This document shows, one piece after another, positions 50,940 through 57,786 of a stretch of 64,000 bases of DNA. The stretch is from assembly GCF_039542305.1 (NCBI RefSeq), contig NZ_BAABHW010000002.1, positions 434,001 to 498,000 of the forward strand, written 5' to 3'. The position numbers and the translations under genes are program-made. Each line of letters starts with the position of its first letter. Position 1 is the stretch's first letter. The notes beneath the pieces were generated by a model that ran no database searches, was not told where the DNA came from, and was given only the letters and a program-made list of their open reading frames with translations. The DNA comes from Roseibacterium beibuensis (GTDB lineage: Bacteria; Pseudomonadota; Alphaproteobacteria; Rhodobacterales; Rhodobacteraceae).

Positions 50940-51452
50940 ATGTCCTTCAAAACCCTTGTTCTCGCGGGCGCCTGCGCGCTCGTCCCCGCGCTCGCCTCGG
51001 CCCAGATGGCCGTCGAAGACCCTTACGCCCGCGCCGCCAGCGCCATGGCGATTTCCGGCGCGGCCTTCATGACCATCACCAACGAGGGCGAGGCCGATGA
51101 CCGCCTGATCGCCGCCGCCTCGGATGTGGCCGAACGGGTGGAGCTTCACACCCACATCATGGAAGGCGACGTGATGCGCATGGTCGAGGTCGAAGAAGGC
51201 TTTGCCGTGCCCGCGGGCGAAACCATCCACCTGCAGCGCGGCGGCATGCATGTCATGTTCCTCGGTCTGACCCGGCCGCTGGAAAACGGCAACGAGATCG
51301 AGGTCACCCTGACCTTCGAGAATGCCGGCGAGATGACCGTGACCATCCCGGTCGACAATGACCGGATGCCGGCCCAGATGGGCACCGGCGGCATGATGCA
51401 CGGCGCGCCCGCCAATGCGGGCGGTCGCATGATGATGGACAGCGACGGCTGA
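50940..51452 (+). CDS. Periplasmic copper chaperone PCu(A)C
   Basis: A 170-residue periplasmic protein with signal peptide (FKTLVLAGACALVPALASA). The Cu(I) motif is spread as in the family: HTHIMEGDVMRM (His and Met ligands) and, about 20 residues later, GGMHVMF (Met-His-x-Met). A Met/His-rich tail (MGTGGMMHGAPANAGGRMMM) could bind more copper. It delivers copper to the Cu-A or Cu-B centre of cytochrome oxidase. The ATG at 50940 gives good spacing from GGAG; one at 50934 is too close. Confidence 0.92.
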   Translation: MSFKTLVLAGACALVPALASAQMAVEDPYARAASAMAISGAAFMTITNEGEADDRLIAAASDVAERVELHTHIMEGDVMRMVEVEEGFAVPAGETIHLQRGGMHVMFLGLTRPLENGNEIEVTLTFENAGEMTVTIPVDNDRMPAQMGTGGMMHGAPANAGGRMMMDSDG

Positions 51453-51579
51453 CATCCCGACATCCGGGCGCGGTGGCCGGTCCCTTGGTCACCGCCCCGG
51501 CCCCGTGCCCCCGCCCTGAAATTGGTGGGGCCGGCGACGGCGCGCCACCTGTTCCATCCATCTTGACGGCGCGCCGCCG

Positions 51580-52272
51580 TTATCCGCCCAGTACCTCCAC
51601 CACCCAGGCCGGCACCGCCTCGGTCGCCTTGCCCGCGATCATGCGATCGAACCGCCCCGGCGCAGGCGCCGGATCGAGGTTGATCTCCAGCGTCTCTGCC
51701 CCGGCCTCTTCCGCGATCTCGACGAAGCCCGCCGCCGGATAGACCTCGCCCGAGGTGCCGATGGCCACGAACAGATCCGCCTCGCTCAAGGCGGGCAGGA
51801 TCCGCTCCATGTGATAGGGCATTTCCCCGAACCAGACGATATCGGGCCGCGTTGCAGGGGCCGCGCAGGACGGGCAGGGATCGCTCGGAACCATCTCGCG
51901 CGGTGCATCCCAGCGATGCCCGCAGGATGCACAGAGCGCGCGGGTGATTTCGCCATGCATGTGCACCACCTCGCGGCTGCCGCCCCGTTCATGCAGGTTG
52001 TCGATATTCTGCGTGACCAGCAGAACCTCGCCCGCGAACCCCTCCTGCAAGCGCGCCAGCGCCCGGTGGGCCGCGTTCGGGCTGGACTCCAGCGCATTGG
52101 CCCGGCGCGCGTTGTAGAAGTCGAGGACAAGGCGCGGGTTGCGGGCATAGCCCTCGGGCGTGGCGACCTCGGACAGGTCGTAGCGGGTCCAGAGCCCATC
52201 CTTGTCGCGAAACGTGCCCAGCCCGCTTTCGGCGGACACGCCCGCCCCGGTCAGAATGACGATCCGATCCAT
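51580..52272 (-). CDS. cobB: NAD-dependent protein deacylase (sirtuin, CobB)
   Basis: A 230-residue sirtuin removing acyl groups from lysines. It has the NAD motif LTGAGVSAESGLGTFRD at residues 7-23, TQNIDNLHERGG with the catalytic His in EVVHMHGEI, and a zinc site of two Cys pairs (LCASCGHRW and DPCPSCAAP). WFGEMPYHMERI also matches. The class III length and the Tyr/Arg pair position suggest that desuccinylase activity is possible. It is divergent from the LMW phosphatase with a 35-bp gap. Confidence 0.95.
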   Translation of the reverse strand: MDRIVILTGAGVSAESGLGTFRDKDGLWTRYDLSEVATPEGYARNPRLVLDFYNARRANALESSPNAAHRALARLQEGFAGEVLLVTQNIDNLHERGGSREVVHMHGEITRALCASCGHRWDAPREMVPSDPCPSCAAPATRPDIVWFGEMPYHMERILPALSEADLFVAIGTSGEVYPAAGFVEIAEEAGAETLEINLDPAPAPGRFDRMIAGKATEAVPAWVVEVLGG

Positions 52273-52307
52273 TGCACCCCTCCGCGTTCGCTGGCACTCC
52301 TGTCGCC

Positions 52308-52751
52308 ATGACCGACCGTATCCTCTGCGTCTGCCTTGGCAACATCTGCCGCTCGCCCACAGCCGAAGGGGTGCTGCGCGCCCGCCTGCCCGGTCACGAG
52401 ATCGACAGCGCCGGCACCGGCGACTGGCATATCGGCAAACCGCCCTATGGCCCCGCGCAGGCGGCGGCGCTTGGGCGGGGCTACGACATTTCGGGGCTGC
52501 GCGCGCGGCAGGTCAGCCCGGCCGATTTCGACCGGTTCGACCTGATCCTGGCGATGGATTCGGAGAATCACGCCGATCTGGCGCGGATGGCGCCCAAGGG
52601 CGCGCGTGCCGATCTGGCCATGTATCTCGACCCGCTCGGCGGAGGGGACGTGCCCGACCCCTACTTTACCCGCGACTTCGAAGGCGCGCTCGACCTGATC
52701 GAAGAGGCCGCCCGTCTCTGGGCGGCCCGTCTGTCGGGAACGTCCGGCTAA
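52308..52751 (+). CDS. Low-molecular-weight protein tyrosine phosphatase
   Basis: A 147-residue phosphatase with the CX5R P-loop CLGNICRSPTAEG at residues about 8-20 and the general-acid DPY in VPDPYFTRDFEGALDLIE. Such enzymes are often tied to capsule export through Wzc kinases, and a capsule locus lies about 6 kb away, but there is no direct link. Start MTDRILCV at 52308. Confidence 0.93.
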   Translation: MTDRILCVCLGNICRSPTAEGVLRARLPGHEIDSAGTGDWHIGKPPYGPAQAAALGRGYDISGLRARQVSPADFDRFDLILAMDSENHADLARMAPKGARADLAMYLDPLGGGDVPDPYFTRDFEGALDLIEEAARLWAARLSGTSG

Positions 52752-52761
52752 AGGTCCGCGG

Positions 52762-53064
52762 TCAGCGGCACATCGCTTCGGCCATCTCGCCGAAATTGCG
52801 CCAGCGCTGCCAGATTTCCTCGTTCCGCGGGGTGTCGGACAGTTGCACGCGCTGCGCTTCTTCGGGGTCGCGGAAGAAGCGTGCCCCAAGGCGCATGTCA
52901 GCGCGGGTCAGGGTGCGGTCCGCCGCCTCGCCGATACAGGCGCAGAGCGAACGGCTGGCCGCCGGCCGGTCGGAACTCAGGCAGGCGCGCTCGATGGGGT
53001 TGGCAAAAGCCGGTGCGGCAAGGGCCGCGCAGATCGTCACGGACGCGATCAGGATGCGTGTCAT
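52762..53064 (-). CDS. Small exported cysteine-containing protein
   Basis: A 100-residue protein with signal peptide (RILIASVTICAALAAPAFA). The mature part has four cysteines (ERACLSSD, LCACIGEAAD and a C-terminal CR), suggesting disulfides. Relatives in Rhodobacterales are often labelled arginine transporter without evidence; no transmembrane transporter features exist here. Function unknown. It is convergent with the LMW phosphatase, 10 bp apart. Confidence 0.75.
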   Translation of the reverse strand: MTRILIASVTICAALAAPAFANPIERACLSSDRPAASRSLCACIGEAADRTLTRADMRLGARFFRDPEEAQRVQLSDTPRNEEIWQRWRNFGEMAEAMCR

Positions 53065-53190
53065 GTCACTATGCCTCGGTTCGATATGGGTACACGGGTC
53101 TTGCGCCCGTTCCCGCATAGGATGCGCCAAACTCCTGATTCTGTCCATGCCGGGGCCGATCACATCCGCCCCGGCAAAGATTCAAGCCGA

Positions 53191-53631
53191 TCAGAAGGAC
53201 CAGACGATGGTGCCTTCCGCGGCCATGGCGCCGGCCATGGCGGGGGGTTCGGCGACGCTGACACCGTCGATCAGCACGCTTTCATCGGCGCCGAGGCCCG
53301 GCAGGTAGATGGCGCACACCTCGACCGTGGCGCCGCCCTCGATCAACTGCATCAGCAAGCCTTGCGGGCTGGCGCCCATCGGCGGCTGGCCGGCGGTGGC
53401 GCTTTCCGGCGCATCGGCGAGCGCGAGATCACCGCCGGGGCCGCAAAGCAGGACGCGCACCGGGTGGCCCTGCTGCGCGGCCTGGCCGGTCAGGACCATC
53501 GACATCAGCTGGGTCTGCGGGTTGTCGGCGGTCACGACGGTCACCAGCGGCGCGGCATCCTGCGCGAAAGCCATTGGGGCGGCGGTGCCAAGGGTCAGGC
53601 CAGCAGCAACGAGCATCGAAACGAAACGCAT
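53191..53631 (-). CDS. Periplasmic DsrE-like protein
   Basis: A 146-residue protein with signal peptide (RFVSMLVAAGLTLGTAAPMAFA). The mature part follows the DsrE fold: NPQTQLMSMVLTGQAAQQGHPVRVLLCGPGG (with a Cys) and MQLIEGGATVEVCAIYLPG (a second Cys), then AGAMAAEGTIVWSF. DsrE-like proteins carry or sense sulfane sulfur; the partner here is unknown. AGGAGACCC precedes the ATG. A broken paralogue lies at 60513-60913. Confidence 0.85.
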   Translation of the reverse strand: MRFVSMLVAAGLTLGTAAPMAFAQDAAPLVTVVTADNPQTQLMSMVLTGQAAQQGHPVRVLLCGPGGDLALADAPESATAGQPPMGASPQGLLMQLIEGGATVEVCAIYLPGLGADESVLIDGVSVAEPPAMAGAMAAEGTIVWSF

Positions 53632-53737
53632 GAGGGTCTCCTGTATAACACAGGCAATTATTTGCCATGTCACGGATATACCTTATCGCCGCCGCGATGC
53701 CCGCGCGACCTCTCGCCGCGTGCCGGTTTCCCGCCGG

Positions 53738-54790
53738 TCAGGCGGCGCTGTCCTGCCGAACCAGCCGTTCCGCCACCACCTCATCGGCCACGCGATGCGG
53801 GCTGACGCCCTCTGTTTCCGCGCGGGCGAGGATACGCGCCGTCATTTCCCGCAGCGCGGCCAGCTTGTCGCTGACGAAGCGGCGCCGGTCGGCCAAACCC
53901 AGTATCTCGGTTGCGACATTCACGATGCCGCCGCCATTGGCGACGTAATCCGGCACGTAGAGGATACCGCGCGCCCATAGCGCATCCCCCGCCGCGTCAT
54001 CGGCCAACTGGTTGTTCGCCGCGCCGCAGACAATCTCGGCTTGCACCTTTGCAGCACTTTCGACCGTCAGCACCCCGCCGATGGCGCAGGGCGCAAGGAT
54101 ATCGCAGGGCACCGACAGGATCTCGTCCGGCGTCACCACCTCGGCGCCGAAACTCGTCACGGCCCAGGCCGCCCGCTCGGCGTCGCGATCCGACACGACC
54201 AACTCGGCGCCCGCAGCCCGCACCAGCTTGGCCAGGTGCCAGCCGACATGCCCCAGGCCCTGGATCGCCACGCGCCGCCCCTCCAGCACCGGGCTGCCCC
54301 AGCGCTGCTCGGCGGCCACGCGCATGGCGTAGAACACGCCGCGCGCCGTGACCGGCGACGGATCGCCCGAGGCATGCGCCCCTTCGTCCAGCCCCGCAAC
54401 ATAGCGCGTCTCGCCCCGGATCACCGCCATGTCGGCCGGCGACATGCCCATGTCCTCGGCCGTCCAGTAGCGCCCCGCCAACCCCTCGATAGCCCGCGCG
54501 AACGCCCGCAACTGCGCGTCCGTCTTCTCCGCCGGGTCGCCCAGGATCACCGCCTTGCCGCCGCCAAGCGGCAGGTCCGCCGCCGCGTTCTTCAGCGTCA
54601 TGCCCCGGCTCAGGCGCAGCACATCCTCCAGCGCCTCGTCCTCGGAGCCATAGGGCCGCATCCGCAAACCGCCCGCCGCCGGGCCGCGCGCGGTGGAATG
54701 GATGGCGATGAAACCGATCAGCCCCGCCGCCGCGTCCTCGACGCGCAAGACGGTTTCATGGGTGTCGCTGGAAATCCGGGTCGTCTGCAT
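53738..54790 (-). CDS. Leucine/Glu-Phe-Val family dehydrogenase
   Basis: A 350-residue NAD-dependent amino-acid dehydrogenase. The catalytic Lys segments are LPLGGGKAVILGDP (residues about 77-90) and RYWTAEDMGMSPADM. The Rossmann motif is VAIQGLGHVGWHLAKLV, followed by VSDRD. It is closest to leucine dehydrogenase, which deaminates branched-chain amino acids. It is divergent from an Lrp/AsnC gene, which probably regulates it. The start at 54790 has GGAGG upstream; the frame open further is antisense to the promoter region. Confidence 0.92.
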   Translation of the reverse strand: MQTTRISSDTHETVLRVEDAAAGLIGFIAIHSTARGPAAGGLRMRPYGSEDEALEDVLRLSRGMTLKNAAADLPLGGGKAVILGDPAEKTDAQLRAFARAIEGLAGRYWTAEDMGMSPADMAVIRGETRYVAGLDEGAHASGDPSPVTARGVFYAMRVAAEQRWGSPVLEGRRVAIQGLGHVGWHLAKLVRAAGAELVVSDRDAERAAWAVTSFGAEVVTPDEILSVPCDILAPCAIGGVLTVESAAKVQAEIVCGAANNQLADDAAGDALWARGILYVPDYVANGGGIVNVATEILGLADRRRFVSDKLAALREMTARILARAETEGVSPHRVADEVVAERLVRQDSAA

Positions 54791-54939
54791 GGGAAACCTC
54801 CTGTTTGGACTTTTCGTCCCTTCCTTGCCCAACAGCCTAGGCGACATCGGGCAGCGTGTTTCACCAAACTGGCCCCGTGCGACTGGCCCGTGGGGCCGAT
54901 TTCCGCTAAAAAACCGGAAACTCTTGGAGACTTTCCCCA
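54791..54939. promoter_or_regulatory. Divergent promoter region leucine dehydrogenase-lrp
   Basis: A 149-bp interval holding both promoters. CTAAAAAACCGGAAACT near 54906-54922 is the most AT-rich part, and GGGCCGATTTCCGC precedes it. Lrp-type sites are degenerate and none could be assigned with certainty. Confidence 0.4.
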
Positions 54940-55395
54940 ATGGATCGGATCGACACCCAGATCATCGCCCAACTGCAACAAAACGCCCGCCTGTCGATCA
55001 CCGAGCTGGCCGAGCGCGTGGGCCTGACGCCCACCCCCTGCGCCCGCCGCGTCCAGAAGCTGGAGGAAGACGGCATCATCACCGGCTACACCGCGCGGGT
55101 GGACGCCTCGAAACTGGGCCTGGCGCTGACCGTCTTCATCTTCGTCGAGCTGGAACGCCAGAGCCACGAAACCCTGCGCAACTTCGAAGCCGCGATCCGC
55201 CGCTTCGACGAGGTCGTGGAATGCCACCTGATGACCGGCACCCGCGATATCCTGCTCAAGGTCGTCGCCCCCGACCTCAAGGCCTTCGACCGCTTCCTCG
55301 AAGACCACCTCGTCCACGTCCCCGGCATCCGCGCCACGCGCTCCAGCTTCTCGCTGCGCACGATGGTCAGCCGCGAGGTGTTGCCGAGGGGGTGA
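54940..55395 (+). CDS. Lrp/AsnC family transcriptional regulator
   Basis: A 151-residue regulator. The N-terminal winged HTH is DTQIIAQLQQNARLSITELA...LTPTPCARRVQKLEEDGII (residues 5-50), and the C-terminal RAM ligand domain covers about 65-140 (ECHLMTGTRDILLKVVAPD). It is the likely activator of the divergent leucine dehydrogenase (BkdR-like arrangement). Its last 65 bases are repeated with one change at 56708, and its end, LPRG, may have been rebuilt by an insertion. Confidence 0.94.
   Translation: MDRIDTQIIAQLQQNARLSITELAERVGLTPTPCARRVQKLEEDGIITGYTARVDASKLGLALTVFIFVELERQSHETLRNFEAAIRRFDEVVECHLMTGTRDILLKVVAPDLKAFDRFLEDHLVHVPGIRATRSSFSLRTMVSREVLPRG
55322..55386 (+). repeat. Direct repeat, copy A (lrp 3' end)
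   Basis: 65 bp within the end of lrp (from CCGGCATCCGCGCCACG to GAGGTGTTGCCG) recur at 56708-56772 in the same orientation with a single difference (GGT/GAT). The two copies bracket a segment of about 1.3 kb with the methyltransferase gene. Confidence 0.9.
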
Positions 55396-55630
55396 GCCAC
55401 ACGCGAAGGGCCGCGGCGACGATGGGTTTGCCGCGTGACGCCTTTCATAGCGCCTTGTCGGGCCTGGCCGTTCTTTCTGGTTACGAACTCTCGACCACCT
55501 CTCAAAAGAACGCCTTACACGTGGCCCGAATTTTTTTGCCGCACCAGTCGTGGCTCAAGTTGAAGCATTGTAAGCACCTTCAAGACACGGCAACCTGCAC
55601 CGCAATGACGCCTTCTCAGAACGGATCACC

Positions 55631-56407
55631 ATGTATTTCCTGAAAGTCGCGAAGCACCCGGACCCAGACGCGAGTCTGACCCCCCCGCTCAAACAGATTT
55701 TCGATGGCAGCCACACTACCGAGGCGTTTCAAAATGGCGGCGAGGCCGCCACAAGGGAGTATCTGATCCATCGCGGGCGCTTGAAACCCGACGAACGCGT
55801 TTTGGATATCGGCAGCGGAATCGGAAAGATTGCGCGCCCACTCACAGTATACCTTGACGCCAAAGGTTCATATGACGGCGTCGAGATCGTCAAAGACGGC
55901 GTCGAGTGGTGCGACACGCACTACGAGCGATTTCCGAATTTCCGGTTTCATCATGCGGATATTTACAGCAAGCATTACAACGCAAGCGGCACCACTCACG
56001 ACCACGAATACCGTTTCCCTTTCGACGATCTGAGTTTCGACTTCATCATTCTGCGGTCAGTTTTCACACACATGCTGAAAGAAGGTGTGGAAAATTACAT
56101 CCGCGAAATCGGGCGATTGCTTTGTAAAGGCGGGCGATGCTTCGTCACTGGCTTCTTCCTCAATCCTGACAGCATTCGCAGGACTGAAAACGGAGTGGGG
56201 GAATGGGTCTTCCCGCACCGACGCGGCTCGATCCGGTTGCTGGATGATGCCGTGCCAGAGCGCGGCGTCGCCCATGACGAGGCACATCTCCGCGCGCAAT
56301 TTGCCGAGCAAGGTCTGGACCTCGCGGACGCGACCTACGGAGACTGGTGCGGACGCGGCGTCACTTTGCCAACGATTCAGGACGCTTGGATACTGGTGAA
56401 ATCCTGA
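55631..56407 (+). CDS. Class I SAM-dependent methyltransferase
   Basis: A 258-residue protein with SAM motif I VLDIGSGIGKIARPL (residues about 58-72), the acidic SAM-ribose ligand in YDGVEIVKDG, a D-x-Y motif HHADIYSKHYN, and motif IV-like FDFIILRSVFTHM. Acceptor unknown; glycan- or lipid-type small-molecule methylation is as likely as any. Base composition is visibly more A/T-rich than the surroundings, as is the 235-bp upstream gap, which suggests transfer. It lies between near-identical copies of the lrp 3' end. Confidence 0.88.
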   Translation: MYFLKVAKHPDPDASLTPPLKQIFDGSHTTEAFQNGGEAATREYLIHRGRLKPDERVLDIGSGIGKIARPLTVYLDAKGSYDGVEIVKDGVEWCDTHYERFPNFRFHHADIYSKHYNASGTTHDHEYRFPFDDLSFDFIILRSVFTHMLKEGVENYIREIGRLLCKGGRCFVTGFFLNPDSIRRTENGVGEWVFPHRRGSIRLLDDAVPERGVAHDEAHLRAQFAEQGLDLADATYGDWCGRGVTLPTIQDAWILVKS

Positions 56408-56612
56408 GGCTCCGGCGGCTGGTACAGTTTATTCCACTCGGCAAGACCGTCACCTGCCGAAACGCACGACGCGTCGTGCCGCTGGCCTGACTGTCTCATG
56501 GCGGGCCGTATTGGCCGCCCATGCCGTTGCGACCGACGTGTCGGGGCGGACAATGCCCGACCGGGCCTTCTCCAAGCGCCCGTCTCCACCACTGCGCCGG
56601 CAATCCAACCGC
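56408..56612. other. Intergenic part of the lrp-lepA islet
   Basis: No gene was recognised. Short frames occur on both strands without ribosome sites. It joins the end of the methyltransferase gene to the decayed lepA fragment. Confidence 0.4.
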
Positions 56613-56707
56613 ATGCAGGCCGCCATGATCGGCCCTTTCACGCATCCGAAACTTGTCCATCCTCGCCCATATCGCTCACGAGAAGTCCGCGCTGGCCGAT
56701 CTGATGA
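56613..56707 (+). pseudogene. Decayed copy of the lepA 5' end
   Basis: ATGCAGGCCGCCATGA is identical to the start of lepA at 57775. The next 80 bases match lepA at roughly four positions in five by eye with one single-base indel (for example TCGCCCATATCG and AAGTCC, GCTGGCCGA). The reading frame is broken. It runs straight into the second copy of the lrp 3' end, the join falling in a shared CCGGCA. Confidence 0.8.
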
Positions 56708-56783
56708 CCGGCATCCGCGCCACGCGCTCCAGCTTCTCGCTGCGCACGATGATCAGCCGCGAGGTGTTGCCGCAGGCCGGCTA
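56708..56783 (+). pseudogene. Direct repeat, copy B: displaced lrp 3' end
   Basis: 65 bp differing from 55322-55386 at one base, followed by CAGGCCGGCTAA. In frame it encodes an Lrp ending ...REVLPQAG, whereas the intact gene ends ...REVLPRG. It has no upstream lrp sequence, so it is a severed gene end rather than a gene. Confidence 0.8.
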
Positions 56784-56823
56784 AGGCAGGTCAACCATGC
56801 CCCCAGAAGGCGCGCGGAACGGT

Positions 56824-57546
56824 CTATTGAACTCCCATGGAGTCTTCGTCGACTCTGTCGGGGTCAACGCAGAGCACGGATCTGGACAGCCCGACGGCGC
56901 GCCGCACCGCTTCCTTGCTCGGACGTTCCCCAACGCCGTTCGCCCTGAGCCAATCCTCGTGAACGCCAACGATGCGAAAGGGGAACCCATGCCGCAAGCC
57001 GACGATCTTTGCAGCCGCCAAACGATGCGTCGCTCCGTTTTCGTGGACGAGGCTGCCATCCTGCCAGACAATGGCCCGGCCCAGCCCGCCGGTCGCCAAT
57101 GCCGATGTCCTGTCCGCGCAGTAGCCGTCGCGTGACATGCTTTCCAGCAGGTCAAGGTAACAGGTCGCAATCAATTGCGGGATCTCGGCCGGGTCGGTGA
57201 TTTCGTATCGCTTGTGCTGGTAGCGCCCGGTGCGGGTCAACGTATTCCAGATGTTTCGATACGTCTCGCTGGCCGAGAGATCCTCTCGATGGGTCCAGAC
57301 ATCGAGCATCCTCTGGTAGGTTTGCCCCTCTTCCAGGGGTGTCACGACAAACCGGTCGCTGGTGACAATCATGGGCCGACTGGCCCGCGCCGCCCGGTTC
57401 ACCAATCTGCTGACGCCACGCGGCAGGAAGCGCGCCCGTTTCGTGGCCGTCCAGACACGTCTCAGCGCCACGTCCCGCACGCTCAGGACTATGCTTGAAG
57501 GGTCTGCTTCGACACAAAAGTGGGTCGAAAACACAAAAGGCACCAT
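56824..57546 (-). CDS. Unrecognised 240-residue protein, possible ParB/Srx-like core
   Basis: A protein from MVPFVFSTHFCVEAD to ...EDSMGVQ. The N-terminal third is basic (RRVWTATKRARFLPRGVSRL). The middle has EEGQTYQRMLDVWTHREDLS and YQHKRYEITDPAEIPQLI. The C-terminal third has WQDGSLVHENGATHRLAAAK, reminiscent of the DGxHR-AA segment of ParB/sulfiredoxin-fold proteins, then FPFRIVGVHEDWL. I cannot assign a family or function. It is convergent with the methyltransferase; both sit in the lrp-lepA islet. A longer frame upstream is antisense to lepA and is not used. Confidence 0.7.
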   Translation of the reverse strand: MVPFVFSTHFCVEADPSSIVLSVRDVALRRVWTATKRARFLPRGVSRLVNRAARASRPMIVTSDRFVVTPLEEGQTYQRMLDVWTHREDLSASETYRNIWNTLTRTGRYQHKRYEITDPAEIPQLIATCYLDLLESMSRDGYCADRTSALATGGLGRAIVWQDGSLVHENGATHRLAAAKIVGLRHGFPFRIVGVHEDWLRANGVGERPSKEAVRRAVGLSRSVLCVDPDRVDEDSMGVQ

Positions 57547-57774
57547 ACACCACCCGCTTGACGGCGCCCCCACATGTGGAAGAATCGCACAATCCTGCCT
57601 GCAAAACAAGCATTTCAGCGCCATAGACACAGGCGAGGGGGCAGGTGCGTCCGCAATCCATCCCCCCCGGCCCCGCGCGGCCGCCGCCCATATCGCCCCC
57701 GACGGTCGGACACATACGCCCAGCCCTTCCCTCCCGACATCCCTTAAGCTACATCCCCCTCTGACCATTTCCCC
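57547..57774. other. Divergent intergenic region before lepA
   Basis: 228 bp containing the start regions of the unrecognised minus-strand gene and of lepA. The half near 57560-57630 is AT-richer. No clear operator or RNA structure was found. Confidence 0.4.
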
Positions 57775-57786
57775 ATGCAGGCCGCC

